Below are positions 26,566 through 34,863 of a stretch of DNA of 62,614 nucleotides, in pieces (position 1 is the stretch's first letter; each line of letters begins with the position of its first letter). The notes beneath the pieces are model-generated. The model had not been told where the DNA came from. It saw only the letters and a list, made by a program, of their open reading frames with translations, and did no database searches. The DNA comes from Allorhizocola rhizosphaerae (GTDB taxonomy: Bacteria > Actinomycetota > Actinomycetes > Mycobacteriales > Micromonosporaceae). Both the position numbers and the translations under genes were made by a program. Where the stretch lies: the NCBI RefSeq assembly GCF_003426775.1, contig NZ_QJUG01000011.1, positions 1 through 62,614 of the forward strand. Reading direction: 5' to 3'.

Positions 26566-27507
26566 ATGACGAACAACCTGGTTCTCGGCGCGATGCTGTT
26601 CGGCACGGTGCTCGACGAACGCCGCGCCTTCGACATCCTCGACCGCTTCGTGGACGCGGGCGGCACGTGGATCGACACCGCCAACTGCTACGCGTTTTGG
26701 GAACACCCCAGCGGTTTCGGTGGGCAGAGCGAGCTCGTGCTGGGCCGTTGGCTCGCCCGCCGCCCCGGCGTCCGCGACCGGGTCACGATCAGCACCAAGG
26801 TCGGGTGCGAGCCCACCGAGGCCGGCCGGTTCCCGGAGACCGCCGAGGGCCTGTCCGCCGGCACGATTCGCAAAGCTGTCGAGGGCAGCCTGCGCCGGCT
26901 CGGCACGGACCACATCGACCTTTACTGGGCGCATATGGAAGACCGGCGGACACCGCTTGAGGAGACGGTCGGCGCCTTCGGTGAGCTGGTGTCGGCGGGC
27001 GTCGTTGGCCGGCTCGGCGCCTCGAACCACGCCGTGTGGCGGCTGGAGCGGGCCCGCCGGCTCGCCCGCGAATCCGGCGTTGCCGGATACACCGCCGTGC
27101 AACAGCACCTCACCTACCTCCAGCCGCGCCCCGGCACGCGCCCGACCGTCGTACACCGCTTCGGCGCCATCACCGACGAAGTCGTCGACTACGTGCAGAG
27201 CCATCCAGAGATGGAGATCTGGGCTTACACCCCTTTGCTTTCCGGCCGGTACGCTCGCGCGGACAGGCCGCTTCCGGAGGAGTACCACCACCCGGGCACC
27301 ACCCGCCGCCTCGCCGTGCTCGACGAGATCGCCGCGGAGACGGGCAGCGACCGCAACCGCGTGGTGCTGGCCTGGTTGACCGGCGGGGAGCCGAAGGCCA
27401 CCCCCGTCGTCGGCGTGAGCACCACGGCCCAACTAGACGATGCCCTCGCCGGGGTCAGCCTCACCCTGACCGCCCACCAACGCAACCGCCTCGACTCAGC
27501 GGCCTGA
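26566..27507 (+). CDS. Aldo/keto reductase
   Basis: A 313-residue NADPH-dependent oxidoreductase. The start ATG at 26566 gives MTNNLVLGAMLFG; the family hallmarks are present: GGTWIDTANCY (catalytic Asp and Tyr), ISTKVG (Lys), YWAHMEDRRTP and GASNHAVWR. The length is typical of the AKR fold. It is divergent from a MocR-type regulator, whose ligands in known cases include pyridoxal phosphate, so the enzyme could be a pyridoxal reductase-like AKR. This is inference from the neighbourhood. Confidence 0.85.
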   Translation: MTNNLVLGAMLFGTVLDERRAFDILDRFVDAGGTWIDTANCYAFWEHPSGFGGQSELVLGRWLARRPGVRDRVTISTKVGCEPTEAGRFPETAEGLSAGTIRKAVEGSLRRLGTDHIDLYWAHMEDRRTPLEETVGAFGELVSAGVVGRLGASNHAVWRLERARRLARESGVAGYTAVQQHLTYLQPRPGTRPTVVHRFGAITDEVVDYVQSHPEMEIWAYTPLLSGRYARADRPLPEEYHHPGTTRRLAVLDEIAAETGSDRNRVVLAWLTGGEPKATPVVGVSTTAQLDDALAGVSLTLTAHQRNRLDSAA

Positions 27508-27971
27508 CTCAGGACTCGGGCTCGGGCGGGGCAAGCCGGCCGCGTGCCGTCTCGCGGTCGAACAGCCCGAAGCGGTGCGCCATCTCCAGCCACGCAAGGT
27601 CCACCGTGGACGCCCGCGGAGCGAGCAACCCGTCGGGCTGCGCGGTGAGCGCGGGATCCAATGTGGACCACTCCCCTTGGGCGCCGGCCCGGCGGCGGCT
27701 GCGCGTATTGCTCGACCGTCCCGGTGCCGGCGAAGACTCGTGTCGTGGAGGTGCGTTCCGACTCCACGAGTTTGTCGCCTGTTAGCGCAGTTTTGCCCTT
27801 AAGTACTCGGGTTCCGGGGTTGACAGGTGTTGTGGTACTTGTTTGACTTTCGCCGGGGGTATTTCGCCGCATGTAGATCTTTGACTGCTCGCGATCACTT
27901 GGACGCGGACGCTGTGGCTATCCCTGATCTGCACTGATCGACCGGATTCATTCAGGGAACGGGAGCTTTGA
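27508..27971. other. Intergenic region with a possible gene remnant
   Basis: A 464-bp gap before the secreted propeller gene. Minus-strand sequence at 27509-27680 looks like a protein C-terminus (see separate entry). TTGACA at 27819-27824 has no good -10 at the normal distance, so no promoter is called. Confidence 0.35.
27509..27680 (-). pseudogene. Possible C-terminal gene fragment, unknown
   Basis: One minus-strand frame ends at TGA 27511-27509 with a protein-like stretch, GEWSTLDPALTAQPDGLLAP and then VDLAWLEMAHRFGLFDRE. No credible start or family is visible, and upstream the frame becomes Arg-rich and non-protein-like. It may be the tail of a gene truncated by rearrangement. Confidence 0.25.
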
Positions 27972-29177
27972 ATGGAACTGTCAACGAAATCCGAGACGAA
28001 TCGCCGCGCCCGGCTACCGAGAATGATGGCGCGGTCCCTGGCCGCGCTTCTCATCTCGGTGACCGGGATGGTGGCACTCGCGGACGCCGCTCATGCCGAC
28101 GCTGTTCCCGGCGGAAAATTGTTCGCCGGAGGCACATTCACGCAGGCCGGCGGGAGCACGGCGACAAACATCGCCGCCTGGAACGGGGTCGACTGGTCGG
28201 CACTGGTCGGGCCCAACGGTGAGGGGGCCGACAGCCAGGTCACTGCCATGACCATGTTCCAGGGCGAGCTCATCGTCGGCGGCTCGTTTCTCGAGGCCGG
28301 CGGCGAAATCGTCAGCGGCGTCGCGAGCTGGGACGGCACGGATTGGGAGCCACTGGTCAGCTCGAACGGCGCGATCGGACTGGCGATCCTGCCGCTGGGC
28401 TTTGTCTCCGACCTTGAGGTCTTCAATGGAGAGCTGTACGCCGGCGGGGCCTTCCCCCGTGGCGGCGGCCAGGATGTCAACAACATCGCGAAGTGGAACG
28501 GGACCGACTGGCTGCCCGTGACCGGCCCGTCGGGCACCGGTGTCCTACAGGGCGGCAGTGACGTCGGTGCCGTCGTGTGGGACATGACCCTCGTCGATGG
28601 TCAGCTGATCGTCGCGGGCCGGTTCGACACGGCCGGTGGCGTGCCGGCCAACAGCATCGCCGCGTGGAACGGCACCACGTGGTCGTCATTGGACCAACCG
28701 GCCCTGCAGGACCTCACCATCCTGTCGGTGGAAAACTACAACGGCAGGGTGGTCGCGGGCCGCTCCTATGTCGTGGACAACTTCAACGTCAACGATGTGG
28801 CCTGGCGTGACTCGGGCGTGTGGTCGGCGCTGGGCGACACCTTCAACGGCAATGTCCGAGACATGACCATCCACAACGGCCTATTGGTGGCCGGTGGCCA
28901 ATACCAGACCATCGGCACCACGACGGTCAACCGCATAGCCACGTGGAACGGCAGCACATGGTCGGCGTTGTCCGGACCATCCGGCGTGGGCACCAACGGC
29001 GACGTCTTCGCGGTCGCTTCGCACTGGGGCTTCCTGTTTGCCGGGGGCTTCTTCAGTAATGCGGGCGGCCAGACAGTCGCCAACATAGCCCGCTGGAACG
29101 GCAGCGCATGGTCCGCAGTCCCCGGAGGCGGCTTCGCGGACACCGTGCCCACCGTCTTCGAGCTGCTCTCCACATAG
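27972..29177 (+). CDS. Secreted repeat protein, beta-propeller-like
   Basis: A 401-residue exported protein. A long basic N-region and hydrophobic core (about 18-43) end in ADAAHADA, a signal peptidase I site. The rest is about seven imperfect repeats of 45-60 residues of the form GGxFxxAGG...NIAxWNGxxWSAL, for example GGTFTQAGGSTATNIAAWNG and GGFFSNAGGQTVANIARWNG. These are the blades of a Kelch/Rax2-like beta-propeller. It stands alone and ends at a terminator hairpin. Role unknown: adhesion or polymer binding are possibilities. Confidence 0.75.
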   Translation: MELSTKSETNRRARLPRMMARSLAALLISVTGMVALADAAHADAVPGGKLFAGGTFTQAGGSTATNIAAWNGVDWSALVGPNGEGADSQVTAMTMFQGELIVGGSFLEAGGEIVSGVASWDGTDWEPLVSSNGAIGLAILPLGFVSDLEVFNGELYAGGAFPRGGGQDVNNIAKWNGTDWLPVTGPSGTGVLQGGSDVGAVVWDMTLVDGQLIVAGRFDTAGGVPANSIAAWNGTTWSSLDQPALQDLTILSVENYNGRVVAGRSYVVDNFNVNDVAWRDSGVWSALGDTFNGNVRDMTIHNGLLVAGGQYQTIGTTTVNRIATWNGSTWSALSGPSGVGTNGDVFAVASHWGFLFAGGFFSNAGGQTVANIARWNGSAWSAVPGGGFADTVPTVFELLST

Positions 29178-29200
29178 GACGGTCGCAAAATCGATCGCAT

Positions 29201-29227
29201 GCGGGCCGGCGCACTGGGCCGGCCCGC
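29201..29227. terminator. Bidirectional terminator hairpin
   Basis: GCGGGCCGGC (29201-29210) and GCCGGCCCGC (29218-29227) form a perfect 10-bp stem with a 7-base loop in the 80-bp gap between convergent genes. Confidence 0.65.
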
Positions 29228-29257
29228 ACTGCTCTATCCCACAAGCGATCCGGCGCG

Positions 29258-30649
29258 TCAGTTGCAGCCGCCGCGACTGTCGCGTGGTGACGACCCGATC
29301 TCGACGAAGGAGACGGCGGCCGGCCCACAGACGCTGTTGGCCTTGCTGCCGTCGGCCTCGCTCGCGACGGATGCGGGAGCACCACAGCCCACGTCAGCGG
29401 CTTCGCTTGCCGGCCCGCAGACGCTATCGCTGGATGAGGAGGCGCCGGCGGTGAGGTCGACCTGGATGGCGCGGGCGGCTTCCCAGTCACCGTCGAGCGC
29501 GGCGACCACCGAGCGGGCCTGCTCGTATCCGGTGGCGAGCAGGAACGTCCGGGCGCGACCATAAGACTTGGCACCGATGATGTAGAAGCCTTGCTCGGGA
29601 TGGGCGAGCTCGTCGACGCCGTGCCGCGGCACGGTTTGGCAGGAGTGCACGTTGGGGTCGATCAGCGGTGCCAATGCGCGGGTGGAGCCCAGGATCGGGT
29701 CGATGTCGAGGCGCAGCTCGTCTGCGATGGCGTGGTGGGGTCGTGCTCCAGTCGCGTTGACGATGACATCTGCCTTCACCGTGCGCCCATCGCTGGAGAC
29801 AAGCCCTTCATCGGTGATTCTGTCGACGAAGAATCCGGTGTGGACGGCGATCTTTCCTTCCTCCACAAGCTTTTTTGCGGCGGTACCGATCGAGCCGCGC
29901 GCGGGCAGGGCGTCGGACGCGCCATCGCCGTATGCCCGGGACGGATCGAGTGCCCGCAACACCCACTGCACCGCGGTGTCGGCGGTTTCATCGGCGAGGT
30001 CGGCCAGGGAAAGCAGCGTGCCTATGGCCGAGTGTCCCGCGCCGACGACAGCGACCGTCTTGCCGGCGAAGTGCGCCCGCAGGTTGCCTTGGACATCCGG
30101 CATGCCGTCGAATATCCGCCCGCTATGCCGCGCCTCGGTCTCGCCATATGCCGGTAGGCCGTTGCCGCCCACCGGGTTGGGACTGCGCCAGGTGCCTGAG
30201 GCGTCGATGACCGCGCCGGCGAGCAACTCCGTGCCGTCCGACAGACGCAGGACGAAGGGCGCGTGCTCACGTCCTGCGGTGCGCACCCTGTCGAAGCCTG
30301 CCCGCGCGACGGCGATAACCCTTGTGCGGTAACGAATATGCGGTGCAATCGATGGATGCGCCGCGAGTGGGGCGAGGTAACCGTCGATGAGCTCCCGACC
30401 GCTGGGTAGGTCATCGGGATCGGGCTCGGCCCAACCGGTGGCCTCGAGCAGAGCGCGGGCGGCCGGGTCGGTGTCGAGCCGCCAGGGAGTGAACAGCCGC
30501 ACATGTGCCCACTGCCGAATGGAGGCGGCGACCGTGTCACCGGCTTCGACCACCACGAACGGCATGGCACGGGCTGCCAGCTGGGCTGCACCGGCCATGC
30601 CGACCGGGCCTGCGCCGATCACCGCGACGGGAAGTCCTGAGGTGCTCAT
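29258..30649 (-). CDS. Flavoprotein oxidoreductase, ArsO-like, with Cys-rich tail
   Basis: A 463-residue FAD/NAD(P)-binding monooxygenase-like protein. An N-terminal FAD motif (VIGAGPVGMAGA, about residues 8-19) and a second dinucleotide motif (VVGAGHSAIGT, about 190-200) match the ArsO/flavin monooxygenase group often found in actinomycete arsenic loci. The last 60 residues are Ser/Ala/Asp-rich with five cysteines: SVCGPA occurs twice, plus GCGAPAS and a terminal GGCN. That is not part of the catalytic fold and may bind As(III) or another soft metal. It lies upstream of the PiT gene on the minus strand. Confidence 0.75.
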   Translation of the reverse strand: MSTSGLPVAVIGAGPVGMAGAAQLAARAMPFVVVEAGDTVAASIRQWAHVRLFTPWRLDTDPAARALLEATGWAEPDPDDLPSGRELIDGYLAPLAAHPSIAPHIRYRTRVIAVARAGFDRVRTAGREHAPFVLRLSDGTELLAGAVIDASGTWRSPNPVGGNGLPAYGETEARHSGRIFDGMPDVQGNLRAHFAGKTVAVVGAGHSAIGTLLSLADLADETADTAVQWVLRALDPSRAYGDGASDALPARGSIGTAAKKLVEEGKIAVHTGFFVDRITDEGLVSSDGRTVKADVIVNATGARPHHAIADELRLDIDPILGSTRALAPLIDPNVHSCQTVPRHGVDELAHPEQGFYIIGAKSYGRARTFLLATGYEQARSVVAALDGDWEAARAIQVDLTAGASSSSDSVCGPASEAADVGCGAPASVASEADGSKANSVCGPAAVSFVEIGSSPRDSRGGCN

Positions 30650-30674
30650 GGTCGCGTCTCCTTCGGATGTCGGC

Positions 30675-30698
30675 TTATTTTGAAACTTCTCAAATCAG
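30675..30698. promoter_or_regulatory. Candidate ArsR-type operator upstream of the flavoprotein gene
   Basis: TTTGA (30679-30683) and TCAAA (30690-30694) form an inverted repeat with a 6-base spacer, about 30 bp upstream of the flavoprotein start at 30649. Similar TTGA/TCAA repeats occur ahead of other genes in this island. Binding is inferred. Confidence 0.35.
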
Positions 30699-30874
30699 GT
30701 GCTTATAGGGGCGGCCCGTGAAGGATCTACCGGATTTAATAACGACCGCGGCGGCTTGGCCGTCGCGGCCTACTCATCATAACGTCAGGCTGCGCTCGCG
30801 AAGTACTTGAACGTGCCGCCCATCCACTCGGGCGCACACCTCGCGCCCCGTGCCGATGCCGACGGTTGTCGTGA

Positions 30875-31843
30875 CTACTTGGCAATCCACATGGCCGCAG
30901 CTGCGACGGCGGCGCCCCAGAATGGGGTGACGAGCCAGGCGATGGCGAAGTCCCGCAACGTCTTTCCGGACAGGCGACTGAAGTTGAATCCCGCCGTGCC
31001 GGCAATGCTGCCGGTGGACACCTGGGTCGTGGTCATGGGCAGGGCATAAAGGCCACCGAGGCCGACGAGGGACGCGGTGGTGAGGTTGGCGGTAAACCCG
31101 TCGTAGTGGCTCAGCTTGATGACGTTGTCCCCGAGGCGCCGGGCGACGCGGATGCCGAGCAGCGATCCCGCGGTCATGGCGATGGCGACGAGAAGGCTGA
31201 CGGTCTCGGCCGAATATCCGGCGGGTATGAGAGCGAATCCGCCGATCGCGGCGATCTTTGGCGTGTCGTTGAGGCCGCGGGCACCGCTCGTGGCGCCGGA
31301 GGAAATCCAGTGCAGCACATCAATTATCTTCCGTTTGCCATTGCCGTTGGCGGCGCGGGCGGCCCCACGCCTTGCCAGCGGCCTGATCGCATAAGCCAGG
31401 GCCAGAGAAATGAGGTAGGCGACGAATACGGAGACAAGCAGCGGGGTGAGGACCTTCTGAATGAGCCCCTGCCATTGCACCGCCGACGCGTCGATGACGA
31501 GTCCGGCGCCGACCAAGGAACCCACTACGGCGTGGGTGGTCGACACGGGCAGCTTCGTGATCGTTGCGAGCGTGACCCAGGACGTCGCTCCGATGAGGAC
31601 AGCCAGTGCAAACGCGTTGGTGGGCTTGCCCGTGAAGATGCCCGAAGAAAAGAGCTTGCCCATGCTCCGTCCTAATTGGATCGACAGCAGAGCGCCGACA
31701 GCGGTGGTGACCGTTCCCCACAGGATCGCGGTGCGGTAAGCGGTCACGCCTGCGCCGGCCAGGGTGGCCACGCCTTTGGAAACGTCATTGGCCCCGTTGG
31801 CAATCGCCAGCCCCACCAGCATGATCAGAATGACGATAGTCAT
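30875..31843 (-). CDS. PiT-family inorganic phosphate/arsenate carrier
   Basis: A 322-residue membrane protein with about nine hydrophobic segments. It carries both PiT signature motifs: GLAIANGANDVSKGVAT near the N-terminus, and PVSTTHAVVGSLVGAG with its symmetric counterpart in the C-terminal half (TTTQVSTGSIAGTAG). PiT carriers import metal-phosphate and also arsenate. The gene lies inside the arsenic island with three CAGTCAA half-sites 13-42 bp upstream, so it may be repressed or induced by an ArsR protein. Confidence 0.85.
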   Translation of the reverse strand: MTIVILIMLVGLAIANGANDVSKGVATLAGAGVTAYRTAILWGTVTTAVGALLSIQLGRSMGKLFSSGIFTGKPTNAFALAVLIGATSWVTLATITKLPVSTTHAVVGSLVGAGLVIDASAVQWQGLIQKVLTPLLVSVFVAYLISLALAYAIRPLARRGAARAANGNGKRKIIDVLHWISSGATSGARGLNDTPKIAAIGGFALIPAGYSAETVSLLVAIAMTAGSLLGIRVARRLGDNVIKLSHYDGFTANLTTASLVGLGGLYALPMTTTQVSTGSIAGTAGFNFSRLSGKTLRDFAIAWLVTPFWGAAVAAAAMWIAK

Positions 31844-31855
31844 CCACTCAGTGTT

Positions 31856-31885
31856 CAGTCAAACGTAAGCCAGTCAAGATTGACT
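31856..31885. promoter_or_regulatory. CAGTCAA repeat, candidate ArsR operator of PiT
   Basis: CAGTCAA occurs at 31856-31862 and 31870-31876, and its exact inverse TTGACTG at 31879-31885, so the last two form a perfect 7-2-7 palindrome. All lie 13-42 bp upstream of the PiT start codon, where a repressor or activator would act. Confidence 0.5.
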
Positions 31886-32057
31886 GCCGTCCAGCTTTTT
31901 GTACCCCAGCGCCGGCCTGCGAGAATTCTGGTTGGAAGTACGCTGAATTAGAAGCCCGTCGAACCACCGGCCATGGCGGCACTCGGTGCTCGGCCCACAG
32001 CAAAAATCTTGATGGGAACACCGATGCCCCCTTCGCCGGCACCCTGTTTGGGTAAGT

Positions 32058-32137
32058 ATCTAATTAGGCCAACATCAATTGTCATTCCCTCGTACAGCCT
32101 TGACGCGCTCGGTCAATTAGACGACCATAAAATTTGA
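32058..32137. promoter_or_regulatory. Shared TCTAATT elements upstream of the arsenic operon
   Basis: ATCTAATTA at 32058-32066 and, in the opposite direction, AATTAGA at 32115-32121 resemble elements upstream of the ArsR gene at 38411-38791 (38253-38260 and 38281-38289). A TCAATT/AATTTGA inverted repeat spans 32113-32137. They probably contact one or more of the four ArsR proteins encoded nearby. Confidence 0.4.
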
Positions 32138-32196
32138 GCCACATCTAAGTACGGCTCTTTTGTGGATCCCACCATCCCATCGAGGAGACCTGGACC

Positions 32197-33174
32197 ATGA
32201 GTTTCCAACCGCAAACCATCGAGCGTGACCTGCGGCTCTTCACCACTCACGGCCTTCTCACCCAGCACGAGGCCGCGCAGGTTCAAGAGATGGTCACCGA
32301 CAATTTCGCCTTCGCGGCCGCGATGGGCAACGCTGAGTCCATCCACGTGCACGTCAACGCCGAGCAGATCGAGGGTCTGCCGGGCGAAGACGCGCTGCGG
32401 GCCGCCTGCCGCGAGTCGCATGGTGACGACCGGGAGCGCAAATTCATTTTCGACTCCGGCCTCAACGTCATTTTCGCGCTCGACCCGACGGCACAAGACG
32501 AATTCATCCCCGGCGCGGTCACGCGCCAGAAGCCCTACGTGGATCACGTCGGCATCGACCTGCGCGACGAGACCGACGCCACCAAGGCGATCTTCGACGC
32601 GATTCCAGCCGCCGCAGCGAAGGCGGGCTGGCGTCACGTCGCCCAGGAAGGTCCGGTTCGGTGCTGCCACGTCGAAATGGGACCCAAGCACTGGGTCTAC
32701 CCGCCGGAAGGCCCCACGGGCAACCGCCGGCCGATCGAGTTCGCCTTCGGCGAGCTCAAGCAGTCCGATGTCTACCTCGGCTGCGACTATCGCCCGATCG
32801 ACCCCGCGCATCCGCTTGCCACCATGGCGACAGTCGCCAGTACGGTCGTGCAGCCGACCAAGGTGTACGTGTTCGAGGAATGCTCCTGCAACGTCAGCCC
32901 GTCCGAGGGTCTGGTCGCCGCGTTGAGCAGCCGCTATCCGGACGCCGACGTCCGCGCCTTCGACATGGCCAAGCCCGAGGGCCTGCTGCCGTTGCCACCC
33001 GCATTGTTCCTGGCCATCGAATCCAGCGGGTCATCCGCATTGCCCGCGCTCGTTGTCGACGGCCAGATCCGCACCCAGGGCTGGCTTCCCACGCCCGGCG
33101 ACGCCCCGGCGATCGTCGAGCAACCCGGCCCCGCCTTGAAACCCGACGCCTGCTGCGCCACCAACTGCTGCTGA
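32197..33174 (+). CDS. Divergent VOC/ArsI-like protein A with ArsD/Trx-like C-domain
   Basis: A 325-residue protein, first of three paralogs in this island (others at 41962 and 47381). Residues 1-220 match the paralogs in ESIHVHV, PGAVTRQKPYVDHVGIDLRD, KHWVYPPEG, PIEFAFG and GCDYRPIDPAHPL. I align this with the VOC fold of ArsI: candidate metal ligands H50, H117 and E181, and the vicinal pair C156/C157 (RCCHVEM) where ArsI has its As-binding CC. Residues 230-325 are an ArsD/thioredoxin-like domain (EECSCNVS, ALPALVVDGQ) ending in DACCATNCC. GAGGAGACC precedes the start. It heads a five-gene coupled operon. Catalysis is inferred: C-As or C-metal chemistry. Confidence 0.6.
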   Translation: MSFQPQTIERDLRLFTTHGLLTQHEAAQVQEMVTDNFAFAAAMGNAESIHVHVNAEQIEGLPGEDALRAACRESHGDDRERKFIFDSGLNVIFALDPTAQDEFIPGAVTRQKPYVDHVGIDLRDETDATKAIFDAIPAAAAKAGWRHVAQEGPVRCCHVEMGPKHWVYPPEGPTGNRRPIEFAFGELKQSDVYLGCDYRPIDPAHPLATMATVASTVVQPTKVYVFEECSCNVSPSEGLVAALSSRYPDADVRAFDMAKPEGLLPLPPALFLAIESSGSSALPALVVDGQIRTQGWLPTPGDAPAIVEQPGPALKPDACCATNCC

Positions 33175-33184
33175 AGGAATGAGC

Positions 33185-33976
33185 ATGGACATCGTCGTGT
33201 ACGTAAGCAATGACACCGACCGCCAGCAGATCCTCGACCTGATCGGCACGACGACCGTGCCGGACGGCTCCTCGATCCGGGCGGTGAACCTCTACGGCGC
33301 CGAACTCGACGGCATTCCCGCCGTCGTGCTGCAAGTGATGCGCATCAAGCGATCGGGCACCATGCCGCTGACCGTAGTCGACGAGAAGCCCGTGCTGTCG
33401 GGCGAACTGCCCACCGCGCAGCATTTCCACGACTACCTCACCAACGGGGTGCAGGCCGCCGCGGGACTCGTCGACCGGGCGGACTCGGCCGTGGACTTCC
33501 CCACCGCCAGCCGGATGCACATCAGCATGTTCGTCAGCGACCTCAACGAATCGGTGAAATTCTACGAGGTGTTCTTCGGCCAGCCGCCCACCAAACACCT
33601 GCCCGACTACGCCAAGTTCGAGGTCCTTGAGCCGCCACTGATCATTTCGTTCAACCCCGACCGCAAGCCCACCGCCGGTGGCGCCGTCAACCACATGGGC
33701 GTCCAGGTGAAAAGCACCGACATCGTGATGGCCATGAAGGAGCGGTTCACCGCCGCCGGATTCCTGACCGATGAAGAGGTCGCGACACCGTGCTGCTACG
33801 CGGTACAAACAAAAATCTGGGTCGGTGACCCCGATGGCAACCGGTGGGAAATCTATGTGGTGACCGAGGCCGATGCCGATGAGGGCTGCGGCGTGGACTG
33901 CGCCTGCTACGCCGAGATCTCACCCAGCCGGGTTGCCGAGGGTCTCGACGAGTCGAAGATGCGGGTGTCACTGTGA
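33185..33976 (+). CDS. Trx/ArsD-like domain fused to ArsI/CadI C-As lyase-like domain
   Basis: A 263-residue two-domain protein. Residues 1-95 form an ArsD/thioredoxin-like domain with MPLTVVDEKPV. Residues 110-235 match ArsI/CadI: H112 (RMHISMFV), H170 (VNHMGVQV), C203/C204 (TPCCYAV) and E222 (NRWEIYVV). The spacings (58, 33 and 18 residues) match the Fe(II) ligands and arsenic-binding cysteine pair of characterised ArsI C-As lyases, which cleave methyl or aryl groups from trivalent organoarsenicals. The tail has CGVDCAC. The start at 33185 is preferred to 33179 because the AAGGA ribosome binding site lies seven bases before it. It starts 10 bp after gene A and overlaps the next gene by GTGA. 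Confidence 0.8.
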   Translation: MDIVVYVSNDTDRQQILDLIGTTTVPDGSSIRAVNLYGAELDGIPAVVLQVMRIKRSGTMPLTVVDEKPVLSGELPTAQHFHDYLTNGVQAAAGLVDRADSAVDFPTASRMHISMFVSDLNESVKFYEVFFGQPPTKHLPDYAKFEVLEPPLIISFNPDRKPTAGGAVNHMGVQVKSTDIVMAMKERFTAAGFLTDEEVATPCCYAVQTKIWVGDPDGNRWEIYVVTEADADEGCGVDCACYAEISPSRVAEGLDESKMRVSL

Positions 33977-34863
33977 CAGCCGCGACTCCGCCCGCCAGCG
34001 ACCTGCGCGCCGCGATTCAGCTCCGCTACGGCGGCCGGGCCGCGGCCCAGGTCGCCCTGGACGAACCGGCCGCGGCCGCGTGTTGCGGAACCGACACGTC
34101 TTGCTGCGCGCCCCGGCCCACCGGCGTGAATGCCTTCTCTGAAGACCTCTACGACCTTGAAACCCTTGATGGTGTACCGCTGAAGGCCGCGCTGGCCAGG
34201 CTGGGTTGCGCCAACCCGACCGCGGTGGCCGAGCTGCAGCCCGGCCAGATCGTCCTGGACCTCGGCTCGGGCGGGGGTCTCGACGCGCTGCTCGCCGCGC
34301 GGCGGGTTGGCCCGTCCGGCCAGGTGTATGGAGTGGACATGACCGACGAGATGCTATCGCTGGCCTGGCGCAACGCCGCCGAGGCCGGGGTGGGCAACGT
34401 GTCGTTCCTCAAGGGCGACATCGAACACGTGCCCATGCCGGACGCGTGCGTCGACGTGGTGATCTCCAACTGTGTGATCAACCTGGCCGCGGACAAGCGC
34501 AACGTGATCGCCGAGGCATGGCGTGTGCTCAAACCGGGTGGCAAGTTCGCGGTCGCCGACGTCGTGATCCGCGGCGGCTTGCCGGAGAATTCGCCGTTCT
34601 CCGACGCGTTGCGCCAGGACCTCTACGCCTGGGGCAGTTGCGTCGCGGGCGCACTGTCCGATGTGGAATATCTGGCGATGCTTACCGCCCAGGGTTTCAC
34701 GGGCGCCCGGGTCGACGTGCTGCGCGGGCACACCGCGAGCGACCTGTTCCCGTCGGGCCTGCCCGACTACGCCACCCTGGAGCCGGCGGAGACCGTCAAC
34801 GCCATTTTGGAGCGGTTCGCCAGCGCGGTCGTGCACGCCGACAAGCCCGGGGGTGTCACGTGA
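33973..34863 (+). CDS. arsM: ArsM-like arsenite SAM methyltransferase
   Basis: A 296-residue methyltransferase, starting GTG at 33973 and overlapping the previous stop by four bases. The SAM site reads VLDLGSGGGLDALLAARRVG (about 93-112). The ArsM cysteines are all present: an N-terminal cluster CCGTDTSCC, then SNCVINLAADK and WGSCVAGAL. ArsM enzymes methylate As(III) to mono-, di- and trimethyl forms using these cysteines. It is third in an operon after an ArsI-like demethylating enzyme, so the operon carries both methylation and its reversal, which suggests interconversion of specific methylated species. Confidence 0.88.
   Translation: MTAATPPASDLRAAIQLRYGGRAAAQVALDEPAAAACCGTDTSCCAPRPTGVNAFSEDLYDLETLDGVPLKAALARLGCANPTAVAELQPGQIVLDLGSGGGLDALLAARRVGPSGQVYGVDMTDEMLSLAWRNAAEAGVGNVSFLKGDIEHVPMPDACVDVVISNCVINLAADKRNVIAEAWRVLKPGGKFAVADVVIRGGLPENSPFSDALRQDLYAWGSCVAGALSDVEYLAMLTAQGFTGARVDVLRGHTASDLFPSGLPDYATLEPAETVNAILERFASAVVHADKPGGVT

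Larger units (their letters stand above)
31844..32196. other. Divergent control region between PiT and the arsenic operon
   Basis: This 353-bp AT-richer gap separates the PiT gene from the 32197 operon. It holds CAGTCAA repeats next to the PiT start (31856-31885), ATCTAATTA (32058-32066), AATTAGA (32115-32121) and an imperfect TCAATT/AATTTGA inverted repeat (32113-32137). The ATCTAAT-type element also occurs upstream of the ArsR gene at 38250-38290. No gene is visible. Confidence 0.5.

Noticed and set aside
27819-27851. TTGACA as promoter of the propeller gene
   Set aside because: No -10 element at 16-19 bases; the next candidate sequences are too close or too far.
32101-32137. TCAATT/AATTTGA as a definite ArsR operator
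   Set aside because: The repeat is imperfect by one base and the spacer is long, so it is listed only as part of a wider element set.
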